A DNA stretch of 64,000 bases, taken from contig CAWFMA010000026.1 in the NCBI GenBank assembly GCA_963816855.1, forward strand, positions 124,001-188,000, written 5' to 3'. The notes under the pieces were generated by a model. It had not been told where the DNA came from. It ran no database searches and was given only the letters and a program-made list of their open reading frames with translations. This document shows positions 9,715 through 18,868 of this stretch, piece after piece. Position numbers and translations under genes: made by a program. Numbering within the stretch: the stretch's first letter is position 1; every line of letters starts with the position of its first letter. Origin of the DNA: DASTFP01 sp963816855 (GTDB lineage Bacteria > Verrucomicrobiota > Verrucomicrobiia > Chthoniobacterales > Terrimicrobiaceae).

Positions 9715-12462
9715 ATGAGTACCTTTACTTCCCGGTGGAGCGCAGGGTTGATTGACGAGAATTACGAGCGTTGGCGATCCAATCCCCGATCGGTCGAACC
9801 GGATTGGGCAGCTTTTTTTGAAGGTTTTGAGCTTGGCTTCGCCAAGAGCGAGGAAAACGGAGAGGGCGTCGCCACGGAAGCGGTTCCCGCCACGGCCGGA
9901 GGCGGCAACCTGCAGACACGCGTGGAGGCGCTTGTATACGCCTACCGCACGCTGGGTCATACCATCGCAGATCTTGATCCTCTCGACCTGCTCAAAAGAT
10001 CAAGCCCCCTCCTCACGCTCAAGGAACTGGGAATCGACGAAAAGGAGCTCGATCTCGTCGTGTCGTCCCGATTCTTCCAGGAGGGAAGAAAGATGAAGCT
10101 GCGGGAGATGATTCGCGAACTCGAGGCGATCTATTGCGGAACCGTCGGCGCCGAATTCATGCACATCCAGAACCCGCGCATGCGCACATGGGTCCTGCAC
10201 AAGCTTGAGAATCGCGACGCTTCCCTGCGCACCAACCCCAACGTTCATCGGGAGATTCTTCGCAAGCTCTACGAGGCGGAAACCTTTGAGAACTTCCTGC
10301 ACACCAAATACGGCGGGAAACGCTTCTCTTTGGAGGGAGGGGAAGCGCTGATCCTTGCGCTCGACACCATCGTCCAAAACTGTGAAAAGCGCGGCATCAA
10401 GGAGCTGATCATGGGAATGGCCCACCGCGGCCGTCTCAACGTCCTGGCCAATACTCTCAACAAGCCGCTCGACGTCATTTTCAACGAGTTCCAGGGCAAT
10501 TTCGCACCGGATTCCGTCGGCGGAAATGGCGACGTGAAGTATCACCTTGGTTATCGCAACGTGCGCACGACCTCAACAGGCTATGAGGTGGAAATCAGCC
10601 TGGCTGCGAATCCGAGTCACCTCGAGGCCGTGGACCCGGTGGTGGAAGGCAAGGCCCGCGCGCGCCAGCGTGTGCTGGACGATACGGCTTACCGGAAAAA
10701 GGTCATCCCCATCCTTATCCACGGCGACGCGGCGTTTATTGGTCAAGGCGTGGTCGCGGAGGTCTTCAACATGTCTCAACTCCCCGGCTACTGCACCGGA
10801 GGAACGGTCCACTTCGTCGTCAACAACCAGATCGGTTTCACCACGCTGCCCGCCGATTCGCGATCGAGCGAGTATTGCACGGAGATCGCGAAGATGGTCG
10901 AAGCGCCAATTTTCCACGTGAACGGCGAGGATCCCATCGCCGTCATGGAGATGGCAAAAATTGCCTTGGAGTTCCGGCACGAGTTCGGCCGCGACGTCGT
11001 TGTCGATATCTATTGCTATCGTCGCCACGGGCACAATGAGGGCGATGAACCCGCTTTCACCCAGCCGAACCTTTATGGGCGCATCAAGACCCATCCTCTG
11101 CCAAGTGAGGTTTTCTTTTCGCAGATCGAGGGGCTGGGCACGATCTCGTCCGAAGATGCCGCCGCTCTCAAGGCGGAAGCGCTCAAAGAGCTGAACGAGG
11201 CGCTCTCCCAAGTAAAGCTTGCCGAGGCGGAAAAGGCAAAAGCCCACGAGTTCGCGGGATCGACGGCCATTTTCCAGCCACCCTATTCCCACGCTCCAAT
11301 CAATACCGCCATCACGAAGGAAACCCTCGACCTGATTGCCAAGGCTCTCACGTCAGTTCCGGAGGAGTTCCGGGTCCTGCCGAAAATCAAGCGCATCCTC
11401 CTTGAGCGGCGTCTGCAAATCTGGAAGACCGGCGGTCCCTACAACTGGGCCTACGCCGAGGCGCTCGCCTTTGGGTCCCTTCTTCTCGAGGGAACGCCGG
11501 TGAGGCTTTCGGGTCAGGATAGCCGGCGCGGCACTTTCAGCCAGCGTCACAGCGTGCTCTACGACGAGACAAACCGCCAGCGCTACATCCCGCTCAATCA
11601 CCTCCGGCCCAACCAGGCAAGGTTTTGCGTCTACAACAGCCCGCTGTCCGAATACGCCGTCCTCGGCTTTGACTACGGCTACTCGATGGACTTTCCTTCG
11701 CAGCTTTATCTGTGGGAAGCTCAATTCGGGGACTTCGCGAACGGCGCGCAAATTATCATCGATCAGTTCATCGCCCCCTCGGAGTCGAAATGGCGGCGTC
11801 CGAGCGCCATTGTTCTGCTGCTTCCTCATGGCTACGAAGGGCAGGGACCCGAACACTCGAGCGCCCGGCTCGAACGTTTCCTTCAACTCTGCGCCGAAGA
11901 GAACATGCAGGTCTGCAACCTGACCACACCCGCGCAGTACTTTCATGCGTTGCGGCGCCAAATGCATCGGAAATACCGCAAACCGCTGATCATCATGACG
12001 CCAAAAAGCCTGCTCACCCACGAGCAGGCCGTTTCGCGCGAGCCGGATTTCACGGAGTCGCGTTTTTTTGAGATCCTTGGGGACACCGAGGCGTCCTCGA
12101 AGAAGGTGGAGAGGGTAATTTTCTGCTCGGGGAAAGTTTATTACGATCTGGTAAAGTACCGGCAAGAGAACAAACTGACGGATGCCGCCGCAATCATCCG
12201 CATCGAGCAACTGTATCCTCTTTACAAGGAAAAGGTGAGCCGGCTGGCGAAACCATACACGAATGCCAAGAAGTTCGTCTGGTGCCAAGAGGAGCCTCAG
12301 AACATGGGGGCGTGGGGCTTCATCCTTCCCCAACTCCTCAATGTCTTCACAGGCTATATCAACTACGCGGGCCGGCCCGCCAGCGCGAGCCCCGCGGCGG
12401 GAACCATGCAGGCCCATCAAGCCCAGCAGGCGGCGTTGATAAAACAGGCCTTCGAAGTCTAA
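9715..12462 (+). CDS. sucA: 2-oxoglutarate dehydrogenase E1 component
   Basis: 915 residues, close to the usual 930. It is the thiamine-diphosphate E1 that decarboxylates 2-oxoglutarate in the TCA cycle. The N-terminal E2-interaction helix is present (GLIDENYERWRSNPRSVEPDWAAFF, shown in part), then the ThDP core (MGMAHRGRLNVL, SLAANPSHLEAVDPVV, HGDAAFIGQGVV, NNQIGFTT) and the C-terminal half (RRGTFSQRH, LLPHGYEGQGPEHSSARLER). The start is the ATG of MSTFTSRW rather than any codon in the long open stretch upstream. The E2 gene follows after 18 bases; no E3 gene is in the window. Confidence 0.97.
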   Translation: MSTFTSRWSAGLIDENYERWRSNPRSVEPDWAAFFEGFELGFAKSEENGEGVATEAVPATAGGGNLQTRVEALVYAYRTLGHTIADLDPLDLLKRSSPLLTLKELGIDEKELDLVVSSRFFQEGRKMKLREMIRELEAIYCGTVGAEFMHIQNPRMRTWVLHKLENRDASLRTNPNVHREILRKLYEAETFENFLHTKYGGKRFSLEGGEALILALDTIVQNCEKRGIKELIMGMAHRGRLNVLANTLNKPLDVIFNEFQGNFAPDSVGGNGDVKYHLGYRNVRTTSTGYEVEISLAANPSHLEAVDPVVEGKARARQRVLDDTAYRKKVIPILIHGDAAFIGQGVVAEVFNMSQLPGYCTGGTVHFVVNNQIGFTTLPADSRSSEYCTEIAKMVEAPIFHVNGEDPIAVMEMAKIALEFRHEFGRDVVVDIYCYRRHGHNEGDEPAFTQPNLYGRIKTHPLPSEVFFSQIEGLGTISSEDAAALKAEALKELNEALSQVKLAEAEKAKAHEFAGSTAIFQPPYSHAPINTAITKETLDLIAKALTSVPEEFRVLPKIKRILLERRLQIWKTGGPYNWAYAEALAFGSLLLEGTPVRLSGQDSRRGTFSQRHSVLYDETNRQRYIPLNHLRPNQARFCVYNSPLSEYAVLGFDYGYSMDFPSQLYLWEAQFGDFANGAQIIIDQFIAPSESKWRRPSAIVLLLPHGYEGQGPEHSSARLERFLQLCAEENMQVCNLTTPAQYFHALRRQMHRKYRKPLIIMTPKSLLTHEQAVSREPDFTESRFFEILGDTEASSKKVERVIFCSGKVYYDLVKYRQENKLTDAAAIIRIEQLYPLYKEKVSRLAKPYTNAKKFVWCQEEPQNMGAWGFILPQLLNVFTGYINYAGRPASASPAAGTMQAHQAQQAALIKQAFEV

Positions 12463-12480
12463 CCACCGTTGTCCCTCCCT

Positions 12481-13593
12481 ATGAACGTCGAAGTCAAAGT
12501 TCCCACCGTTGGCGAGTCCATTACCTCGGGCATCCTTTCCACCTGGCATAAAAAGGACGGCGAAGCCGTGAACGCCGGGGACGTTCTCTTCACCCTGGAG
12601 ACGGACAAGGTGTCCACGGAAGTCAACGCCTCCGAGTCCGGTATCCTCCGCACGCAAGTCTCCGAAGGCGATGAAGTGAAGATCGACCAGGTCGTGGCGG
12701 TGATCGAGACGGGCGGCGCGGCTCAAGAGCAAAAGCCGGCCGAACCTGCTGTCGAACCTGCCAAGAAGGCGCCCGCTGAGGTTCCGAAGCCAGAGGTCGA
12801 GGCTGCGGCCCCGACACCAATCCCGGCCAAAGCTCTCGCGCCGAAAAAAGAGGAAGCCCCCGCGCCGAAACCGAAGATCGTGGCGCCCGATGATCCGCGC
12901 ACCACTCGCAAAAAGCTCACGCCTCTGCGCCGAAAGATTGCCGTGCAGCTGGTCATGGCCCAGCACACGGCGGCCATCCTGACAACCTTTAACGAGTGCG
13001 ACATGAGCGGCGTGATGGCGCTGCGCAAGGAAATGCAGGAGGAATTTTCCAAGAAGCATGGCGTCAAGCTTGGTTTCATGTCGTTCTTCATCAAGGCCGT
13101 CGTGGACGCGCTGAAGATGGTTCCTTCGATCAACTCACGCATCGACGGCGACGATTTAATTCAAAATCATTACCACGACATTGGAGTAGCCGTGGGTACC
13201 GAGCGCGGCTTGATCGTTCCTGTCCTGCGCGACTGCGACCAGAAATCGTTCGGGCAAATCGAGGGGGATCTGGTTGGCTACGCGGTCAAGGCCCGCGAAG
13301 GGAAGATCGGCCTTGAGGATCTGCAGGGCGGCGTCTTCACCATCTCGAACGGCGGCGTTTACGGTTCCCTTCTCAGCACACCGATCCTCAATCCCCCTCA
13401 AAGCGGAATTCTCGGAATGCACAAAATTCAGGAGCGCCCGGTCGCCGAAAAGGGTCAAGTCGTCGTGCGGCCGATGATGTATCTGGCTCTGAGCTACGAT
13501 CATCGCGTGGTCGACGGCAAAGAGGCGGTCACCTTCCTCATTCGCGTGAAAGATTGCATCGAGAACCCGGCTCGGCTCCTCCTAGGCACTTGA
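12481..13593 (+). CDS. sucB: Dihydrolipoyllysine succinyltransferase (E2), short form
   Basis: 370 residues from the ATG at 12481; a TTG four codons upstream is less likely. One lipoyl domain covers about residues 1-77, with the lipoylated Lys in LETDKVSTEVNA. A Pro/Ala/Lys linker runs to about residue 140. The catalytic acyltransferase domain follows and ends with the active-site SYDHRVVDGKEAV. The peripheral subunit-binding domain that normally sits between linker and catalytic domain is not visible: the linker runs straight into TRKKLTPLRRKIAVQL. The protein is correspondingly shorter than E. coli SucB (405). It lies in an operon with sucA. Confidence 0.95.
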   Translation: MNVEVKVPTVGESITSGILSTWHKKDGEAVNAGDVLFTLETDKVSTEVNASESGILRTQVSEGDEVKIDQVVAVIETGGAAQEQKPAEPAVEPAKKAPAEVPKPEVEAAAPTPIPAKALAPKKEEAPAPKPKIVAPDDPRTTRKKLTPLRRKIAVQLVMAQHTAAILTTFNECDMSGVMALRKEMQEEFSKKHGVKLGFMSFFIKAVVDALKMVPSINSRIDGDDLIQNHYHDIGVAVGTERGLIVPVLRDCDQKSFGQIEGDLVGYAVKAREGKIGLEDLQGGVFTISNGGVYGSLLSTPILNPPQSGILGMHKIQERPVAEKGQVVVRPMMYLALSYDHRVVDGKEAVTFLIRVKDCIENPARLLLGT

Positions 13594-13734
13594 ACGCCAA
13601 TGGCCATGATGATGTCTGAATCTCATCGCCGAGCCTATCTTGTCTTCCAATTTCAAATTTCCATGGCCAGTCATGGCCTCCTTCGCGGTTTTTCGACGCT
13701 CTGATCGAAGATCGGATCGTCGACTGGTGTTCTC

Positions 13735-16700
13735 GTGAGCGATCGGAATTTTGTCTTCCTTGATCCCGGAGGGCGCCGCTGGAACTGGATCAGGATAGGC
13801 GCCGGGCTTGGATTGGTATCGATCCTCGCTCTGCTGATCGTCTTTATCCGGGCGTTATGGGTAAAGCCGGACCTTCATATGCCGGATTCGCTGAGAACCA
13901 TGAAGATGCAACTCAAGGCTCTCTCCGCCAATCCGGCCGCACGTCCAACCACCCCAAACCGGCCTTGGATGAAGTTTGCCCAATCGCCCCACCAACGGCG
14001 GAGGGCGGGAATCGAGCCTAGCGAGCACCGGATCTCTGCGGTCCTGCTGACTGGATCGGACTCGCGGAGCCTGCAATGTCTGAACAAGCACGCGCCGGAA
14101 CTTACGCACGTCTGCCTTGAAATGCTTACCGTCAGCGGGCAGCCCGCCCGGCTGACGGCCGATTTGGATCCGGACGTCCTCTCCGCGGCTCGTGCTTCGC
14201 GGCTGCAGATCTTTCCCATTCTTACGAACCTCTCCGGACGGCGCTGGGATACTGACGCCGTGGAGGGCCTTATCCGAAGCGATCCTGACACGCAACGCTC
14301 TTTCAGCGATCAACTTATAAATGAATTGCAAAACATCGGAGCGTCTGGAGTTCTCGTCGATTGGCAGGGCATTGATCCCTCGTTGTCCTCCAAGCTGGTG
14401 GACTTTTTTAAACGATTGCACGGGGCTCTTCACGAACAGGATCTTGAGCTCTGGCTGAGCATTCCGGTTGGCGAAGACCTCCGCGCTTTCGATCTCGAGG
14501 ATCTCCCGGGCGTCGTCGATCACCTGGTGGCCCAGCTCCACGATGAAAACGCGGAGGACGACGCGCCGGGTCCGGTCGCGTCCCAACCCTGGTTCGAAGG
14601 CTGGCTCAGGACGCTCATGGGATACGGGGAGCCGCGCCAGTGGATCCTTTCCCTTGGCTCTTATGGTTATGATTGGAACGTGACGACGAAGAAGACGACT
14701 ACGGTCAGCTTCGCCGACGCGATGGCGCGAGCGCAGCGTTCGGGCGGAGACTTGGTGACCAGCTCGGCTCCCGACTATAATCCCACTTTCAGCTACGACT
14801 CCGAGGGGCAATCTCACGAAGTCTGGTTCCTGGATGCATCGACCTTCGCCAATCAGCTCCGGGAACTGGATCAGGAAGGCTGCGGCGGCGTCCTCGTCAA
14901 TCAGTTGGGCATGGAGGATCCCGGCATATGGCCGGCGCTAGCGCAACACTCAAGCGACGAAGCGACGCCGCAATTACTCCAACAGCTTGAAAGCATCGAT
15001 CCGAAAAGCACCATCGCACAAATCGGGGATGGAGACTTCCTCACCGCGGACCTCAACTCAAGACCCGGTTCTCGCCAGCTTTGGGTAGATGGTGACGGTT
15101 ACGTCTGTGAAACCTACAAGCAGTGGCCCGTGTATCCCACGGTCGTCCATTTCCAAGACGCCAAGCCCCATTTTGTGGCCTTGACGTTCGACGACGGCCC
15201 CGATCCGAAATGGACTCCTCAGATTCTCGACATTCTGCGCCAGTATCACGTCCATGCGACTTTTTTCATCATCGGCAAACACGCCGAGAATTATCCCGGC
15301 TTGGTGAGACGCATCCTCAAGGAAGGACACGAAATCGGCAGTCACACTTACACTCATCCAAATCTGTCGGAAGTTACCCCGGAACAAGCGACCCTGGAAT
15401 TGAACGCCACCCAGCGGCTTATCGAGTGGATTACCGGGCGCACGACGATTTTGTTTCGTCCCCCTTACAACGCGGATTCCATGCCGGTATCTCTTGCCGA
15501 GGCCCGACCGATTGCCTTGGCCACCGACTTCGGATACGTCACCGTCGGCGAGAGTATCGACCCGCAGGACTGGGACCGTCCGGGAACCGACGAGATCGTC
15601 CGCCGGATAAAGCAAGGCCGCGACGACGGGGGGGTCATCCTGTTGCATGACGCAGGAGGAGACCGCAGCCAGACCGTCGCCGCGTTGCCCCTTATCCTGG
15701 AATACTTGCAGGCGCGTGGCGACACCGTGGTGCCGGCCGGAAAGCTGCTCGGTCTTAACCGCGATCACACAATGCCTCATCTGGTTGAAAAGGCTCGACA
15801 GGCTCCCGACGTGATCGCCAATGCCGGTCTGCTTGTGGTGCATTGGGGCGAAGAGTTCCTTTGGGCGTTCATGATCGTGACGTCGCTGCTCACTCTTTTG
15901 CGGAGCATCGCGCTGGCGATCCTTTCTCTGAGCCGCAAGCCGATGGTCTCCTCAGCCGACTTTGCCCCTTCGATCAGCGTCCTGATCGCCGCCTTTAACG
16001 AGGAAAAGGTTATTGCCGCGACGTTAAGGTCGGTTTTGAAAACCGATTACCGTGGACCGATCGAGGTCATCGTCGTCGACGACGGATCGGCGGATGCCAC
16101 CGCGGCGAGGGCGGAGGCGATCCGAGATCCGCGCATACGCGTCTTGAGGCAAAGCAACCGCGGAAAATCCGCCGCACTCACGCGTGGCTTGGAGAGCGCC
16201 ACCAACGGGATTGTTGTTTTCCTGGACGCCGACACGCAGTTTCAATCCGATACGTTGCGGCTCCTCGTGCTGCCGCTCGCCGATTCGCGCGTTGGAGCGG
16301 TATCCGGACACGCGCGCGTCGGCAACCTTCGAACCTGGGTGACGCGTTTCCAGAGTTTGGAATACATCTGCGGATTCAATCTGGACCGGCGCGCTTACGA
16401 TCGGGTCAACGCGATCACGGTTGTTCCCGGCGCGATCAGTGCATTCCGGAGGGAAGCGATTAACGCTGCCGGGGGACTCGATTCCGACACAATTGCGGAA
16501 GACACCGATCTGACTCTTTCGCTTCATAGACTCGGTTGGCGGGTGACCTATGCCCCGGACGCCATCGCCTGGACCGAGGCGCCCGAGACGATACGCTCTT
16601 TCGCCAAGCAAAGGTTTCGTTGGGCTTTCGGCACCATGCAATGTCTGTGGAAGCATCGGGATCTGATCTTGAACCCGCGCTTCGGAGCTCTTGGGTGTTT

Positions 16701-17043
16701 CAGTCTCCCCAGCATCGTTCTCTTCCAAATCCTGCTCGTCGCAGCCGTTCCCGTGGTTGACCTCTTGCTCATCCTTTCCTTGCTCTCCGGGGCTGGCTTG
16801 CCCTTTGTTGTATACTTCCTGGCCTTTCTTGTTTGCGATCTGGCACTCGCTTTGCTTGCCTGCGGGATAGAGGGAGAAGGTCTTGGGCGAGCGGCCCTGA
16901 TCATTCCCATGCGGTTCATCTATCGACCGCTCCTGAGCTATGTGGTCTGGCGTGCGATCGTGCAGATGCTCCGCGGGGTCTGGGTAGGATGGGGCAAGTT
17001 GGAGCGAAAGGGGACCGTGGAAATGGAAGCGCTGAAATCTTGA
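13735..17043 (+). CDS. Three-module polysaccharide synthase: GH18-like / NodB deacetylase / GT2
   Basis: 1102 residues from a GTG start. A membrane segment lies near residues 20-43. Residues about 95-440 form a GH18-like region in which the expected catalytic motif reads SGVLVDWQGID (about residue 205), with Gln where the catalytic Glu should be. A NodB deacetylase domain begins near residue 478 (LTFDDGPDP, SHTYTHPNL, RPPYN, LLHDAGG: all metal and catalytic motifs kept). After another membrane segment a family 2 glycosyltransferase follows (AAFNEEKVI, DDGSADAT, FLDADTQF, AEDTDLTL, QRFRW at about 958) and ends in several membrane helices. It probably polymerises and partly de-N-acetylates an exopolysaccharide. 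It overlaps the GH26 gene as TTGA. Confidence 0.93.
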   Translation: MSDRNFVFLDPGGRRWNWIRIGAGLGLVSILALLIVFIRALWVKPDLHMPDSLRTMKMQLKALSANPAARPTTPNRPWMKFAQSPHQRRRAGIEPSEHRISAVLLTGSDSRSLQCLNKHAPELTHVCLEMLTVSGQPARLTADLDPDVLSAARASRLQIFPILTNLSGRRWDTDAVEGLIRSDPDTQRSFSDQLINELQNIGASGVLVDWQGIDPSLSSKLVDFFKRLHGALHEQDLELWLSIPVGEDLRAFDLEDLPGVVDHLVAQLHDENAEDDAPGPVASQPWFEGWLRTLMGYGEPRQWILSLGSYGYDWNVTTKKTTTVSFADAMARAQRSGGDLVTSSAPDYNPTFSYDSEGQSHEVWFLDASTFANQLRELDQEGCGGVLVNQLGMEDPGIWPALAQHSSDEATPQLLQQLESIDPKSTIAQIGDGDFLTADLNSRPGSRQLWVDGDGYVCETYKQWPVYPTVVHFQDAKPHFVALTFDDGPDPKWTPQILDILRQYHVHATFFIIGKHAENYPGLVRRILKEGHEIGSHTYTHPNLSEVTPEQATLELNATQRLIEWITGRTTILFRPPYNADSMPVSLAEARPIALATDFGYVTVGESIDPQDWDRPGTDEIVRRIKQGRDDGGVILLHDAGGDRSQTVAALPLILEYLQARGDTVVPAGKLLGLNRDHTMPHLVEKARQAPDVIANAGLLVVHWGEEFLWAFMIVTSLLTLLRSIALAILSLSRKPMVSSADFAPSISVLIAAFNEEKVIAATLRSVLKTDYRGPIEVIVVDDGSADATAARAEAIRDPRIRVLRQSNRGKSAALTRGLESATNGIVVFLDADTQFQSDTLRLLVLPLADSRVGAVSGHARVGNLRTWVTRFQSLEYICGFNLDRRAYDRVNAITVVPGAISAFRREAINAAGGLDSDTIAEDTDLTLSLHRLGWRVTYAPDAIAWTEAPETIRSFAKQRFRWAFGTMQCLWKHRDLILNPRFGALGCFSLPSIVLFQILLVAAVPVVDLLLILSLLSGAGLPFVVYFLAFLVCDLALALLACGIEGEGLGRAALIIPMRFIYRPLLSYVVWRAIVQMLRGVWVGWGKLERKGTVEMEALKS

Positions 17044-18123
17044 GCATCATCCGGCTTGGTCTGGTATCCGCTTTGGTGTTTACCGGTTGTCGCGAGCAGC
17101 CGGCTGCTTCGGCCTCGCAGCCTTCGCAAGCGCCCTCGCCAGCTCTTCAGCTCGTGATCCCGGAACGAGGCGCCTATACCGGTGCCTACTTGGATTTCGG
17201 CGAGGCCGAAGATGATGTCACCTTCGAGCAGATCGAGGCCTTCGAAGAAACGGTAGGCAAGCACTTGGCGATCGTCGCCTCATCGAGCTACTGGGGGGAA
17301 CAGACCTTTCCCCAGCACAACCTTGAAGTCATCAACCGCCATGGTTCGATCCCGCTTCTTTACTGGTCCCCTTGGGACAAGCCCTACGAGCAGGAGCGGG
17401 GGCCCGACCGTTTTTCTCTCGACTCGATCGTCGCCGGGAAGTGGGATTCCTATATCGACAACTGGGCTGCGCAGGCCAAGGCTTTCGGCCATCCGTTCTT
17501 TGTCGCCTGGGGACTTGAGATGAACGGCACGTGGTTCCCATGGTCCGGCTCTTTCTACGGCGGCGGACGGGAACTCTCCAAAGACCTTTTCGCCGGCCCG
17601 GAGCTCTTCAAGGCAGCCTACCGCCGCGTCGTCGACCGTGTTCGCGCGGCCGGCGCCAAAAACATCATCTGGCTGTTCCACGTCAACAATTATTCCTATC
17701 CGTTGGACGAGTGGAACGAAGTCAAGCAGGTACTATCCGGGCGACGATTACGTTGATTGGCTGGCCATGAGCGCCTATGGAAAGCAATTTCGGCGCGACC
17801 CGTGGATCTCTGCCTCTGACACATTGACCTACGCCTACGACGACCTTTGCGCGGTCAGCCCGAACAAGCCGATCATGCTTGCCGAATGGGGAATTGGCGA
17901 GTTTCCCGACTCGGGGGACAAAGCCCAATGGATCGAGGAGGCCTTTGGCATCATGAAGAGTCGGTTCCCGCGTCTCAAGGCGGCCGTTTTCTGGAGCGAG
18001 CGATGGCAGAACGACGACGGCACCTTTAGCAACCTCCGCGTGACTTCCTCTCCCCAGTCGATCGAAGCCTACCGGAAAGGAGTGGCTGATCCATACTGGA
18101 TCGGGCAGGCTATCTATCGTTAG
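17040..18123 (+). pseudogene. GH26-type glycoside hydrolase lipoprotein, one frameshift
   Basis: The reading frame starts at a TTG overlapping the synthase stop (TTGA), giving a lipoprotein signal (SIIRLGLVSALVFTGC). GH26 features follow: LLYWSPWDKPYE, the acid/base Glu in WGLEMNGTWFPWSG (about residue 160) and the nucleophile Glu in IMLAEWGIGEF. Near 17731 the frame breaks: after WNEVKQ one extra base precedes TACTATCCGGGC, and the family-like YYPGDDYVDW continues in the next frame to 18123. With that base removed the gene would encode about 360 residues. Real decay and a sequencing insertion cannot be told apart here. It is likely an exopolysaccharide-trimming partner of the synthase. Confidence 0.8.
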
Positions 18124-18136
18124 GCAGACCGCCGCT

Positions 18137-18769
18137 TTAACCCCCGATTTCCACCAGGGCAGCCGCGAGCGCCAGCGCACTGAACGAAATCGGACCGCCA
18201 GGCCAGGCGTGAGTCTTGAACACGCTGAGGCTGAGCGCAGAAACGACCAGGAGCGCCACGGGCAGCCATGAACCTCCCTTGCGACGAATGCAGACAGCGG
18301 CCATCAAACCTCCGACCAACCAAGATACAGACCCGGCGACAGCGAGAATTGGTGTTGTTCCAGGCGCCCCGCCCATGATCGGATGTTCCCATATGGCGTG
18401 AACTGGAGCTTGCCAGAGATCGGGATTTCCGCTCGCCTTTGCCGCTTTCAAGAGAATCCCGGTTACTACTCCGGCGGCGGTATCAAACGCTACGAAGCTC
18501 GTGGCAAAGACGAACATCGCTACGCGGCACAGCGCGGCCGCCACGCCTGTGCAGCCTCTCACCAAAACAACAACCGCAAGGGCCGACAGCGGAAAGAGCA
18601 CAATCTGAAGATAGTGAACGAGCAACCAAGCCCGGAGGTCGAGCTGGAAAAGATCGTGCGGGTGCGGATGAAATATCTCCAGCACCGCCAGAGACAGTGG
18701 CGCGCCGATGACCAACATGCTTCTCAACGGCTTGAAGCCGTGTCCAGCACTCTTGCTTTGGTTTGGCAT
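18137..18769 (-). CDS. Multispanning membrane protein, function unknown
   Basis: 210 residues with about six hydrophobic segments: SMLVIGAPLSLAVLEIF, LQIVLFPLSALAVVVLV, VAMFVFATSFVAFDTAAGVV, ILAVAGSVSWLVGGLMAAV, WLPVALLVVSALSLSVF and a last one after GGPISF. Histidines cluster in the first loop (HPHPHDLFQ). I do not recognise the family. It converges on the GH26 gene with 13 bases between stops and lies downstream of the GH13 gene on the same strand. Confidence 0.65.
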   Translation of the reverse strand: MPNQSKSAGHGFKPLRSMLVIGAPLSLAVLEIFHPHPHDLFQLDLRAWLLVHYLQIVLFPLSALAVVVLVRGCTGVAAALCRVAMFVFATSFVAFDTAAGVVTGILLKAAKASGNPDLWQAPVHAIWEHPIMGGAPGTTPILAVAGSVSWLVGGLMAAVCIRRKGGSWLPVALLVVSALSLSVFKTHAWPGGPISFSALALAAALVEIGG

Positions 18770-18868
18770 GGGTCAGCTCCAGAAAACCGACGCGACGATT
18801 AGTGCATAGCACCGAGCGAAATCGCGGGTAAGCAAAAAAAATGTCCAACAACCCGCAGGGGCGGCCTG

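Noticed and set aside
11353..13059. 568-codon reverse open frame across sucA and sucB
   Set aside because: It is a mirror of two clearly identified genes on the plus strand and has no recognisable domain.
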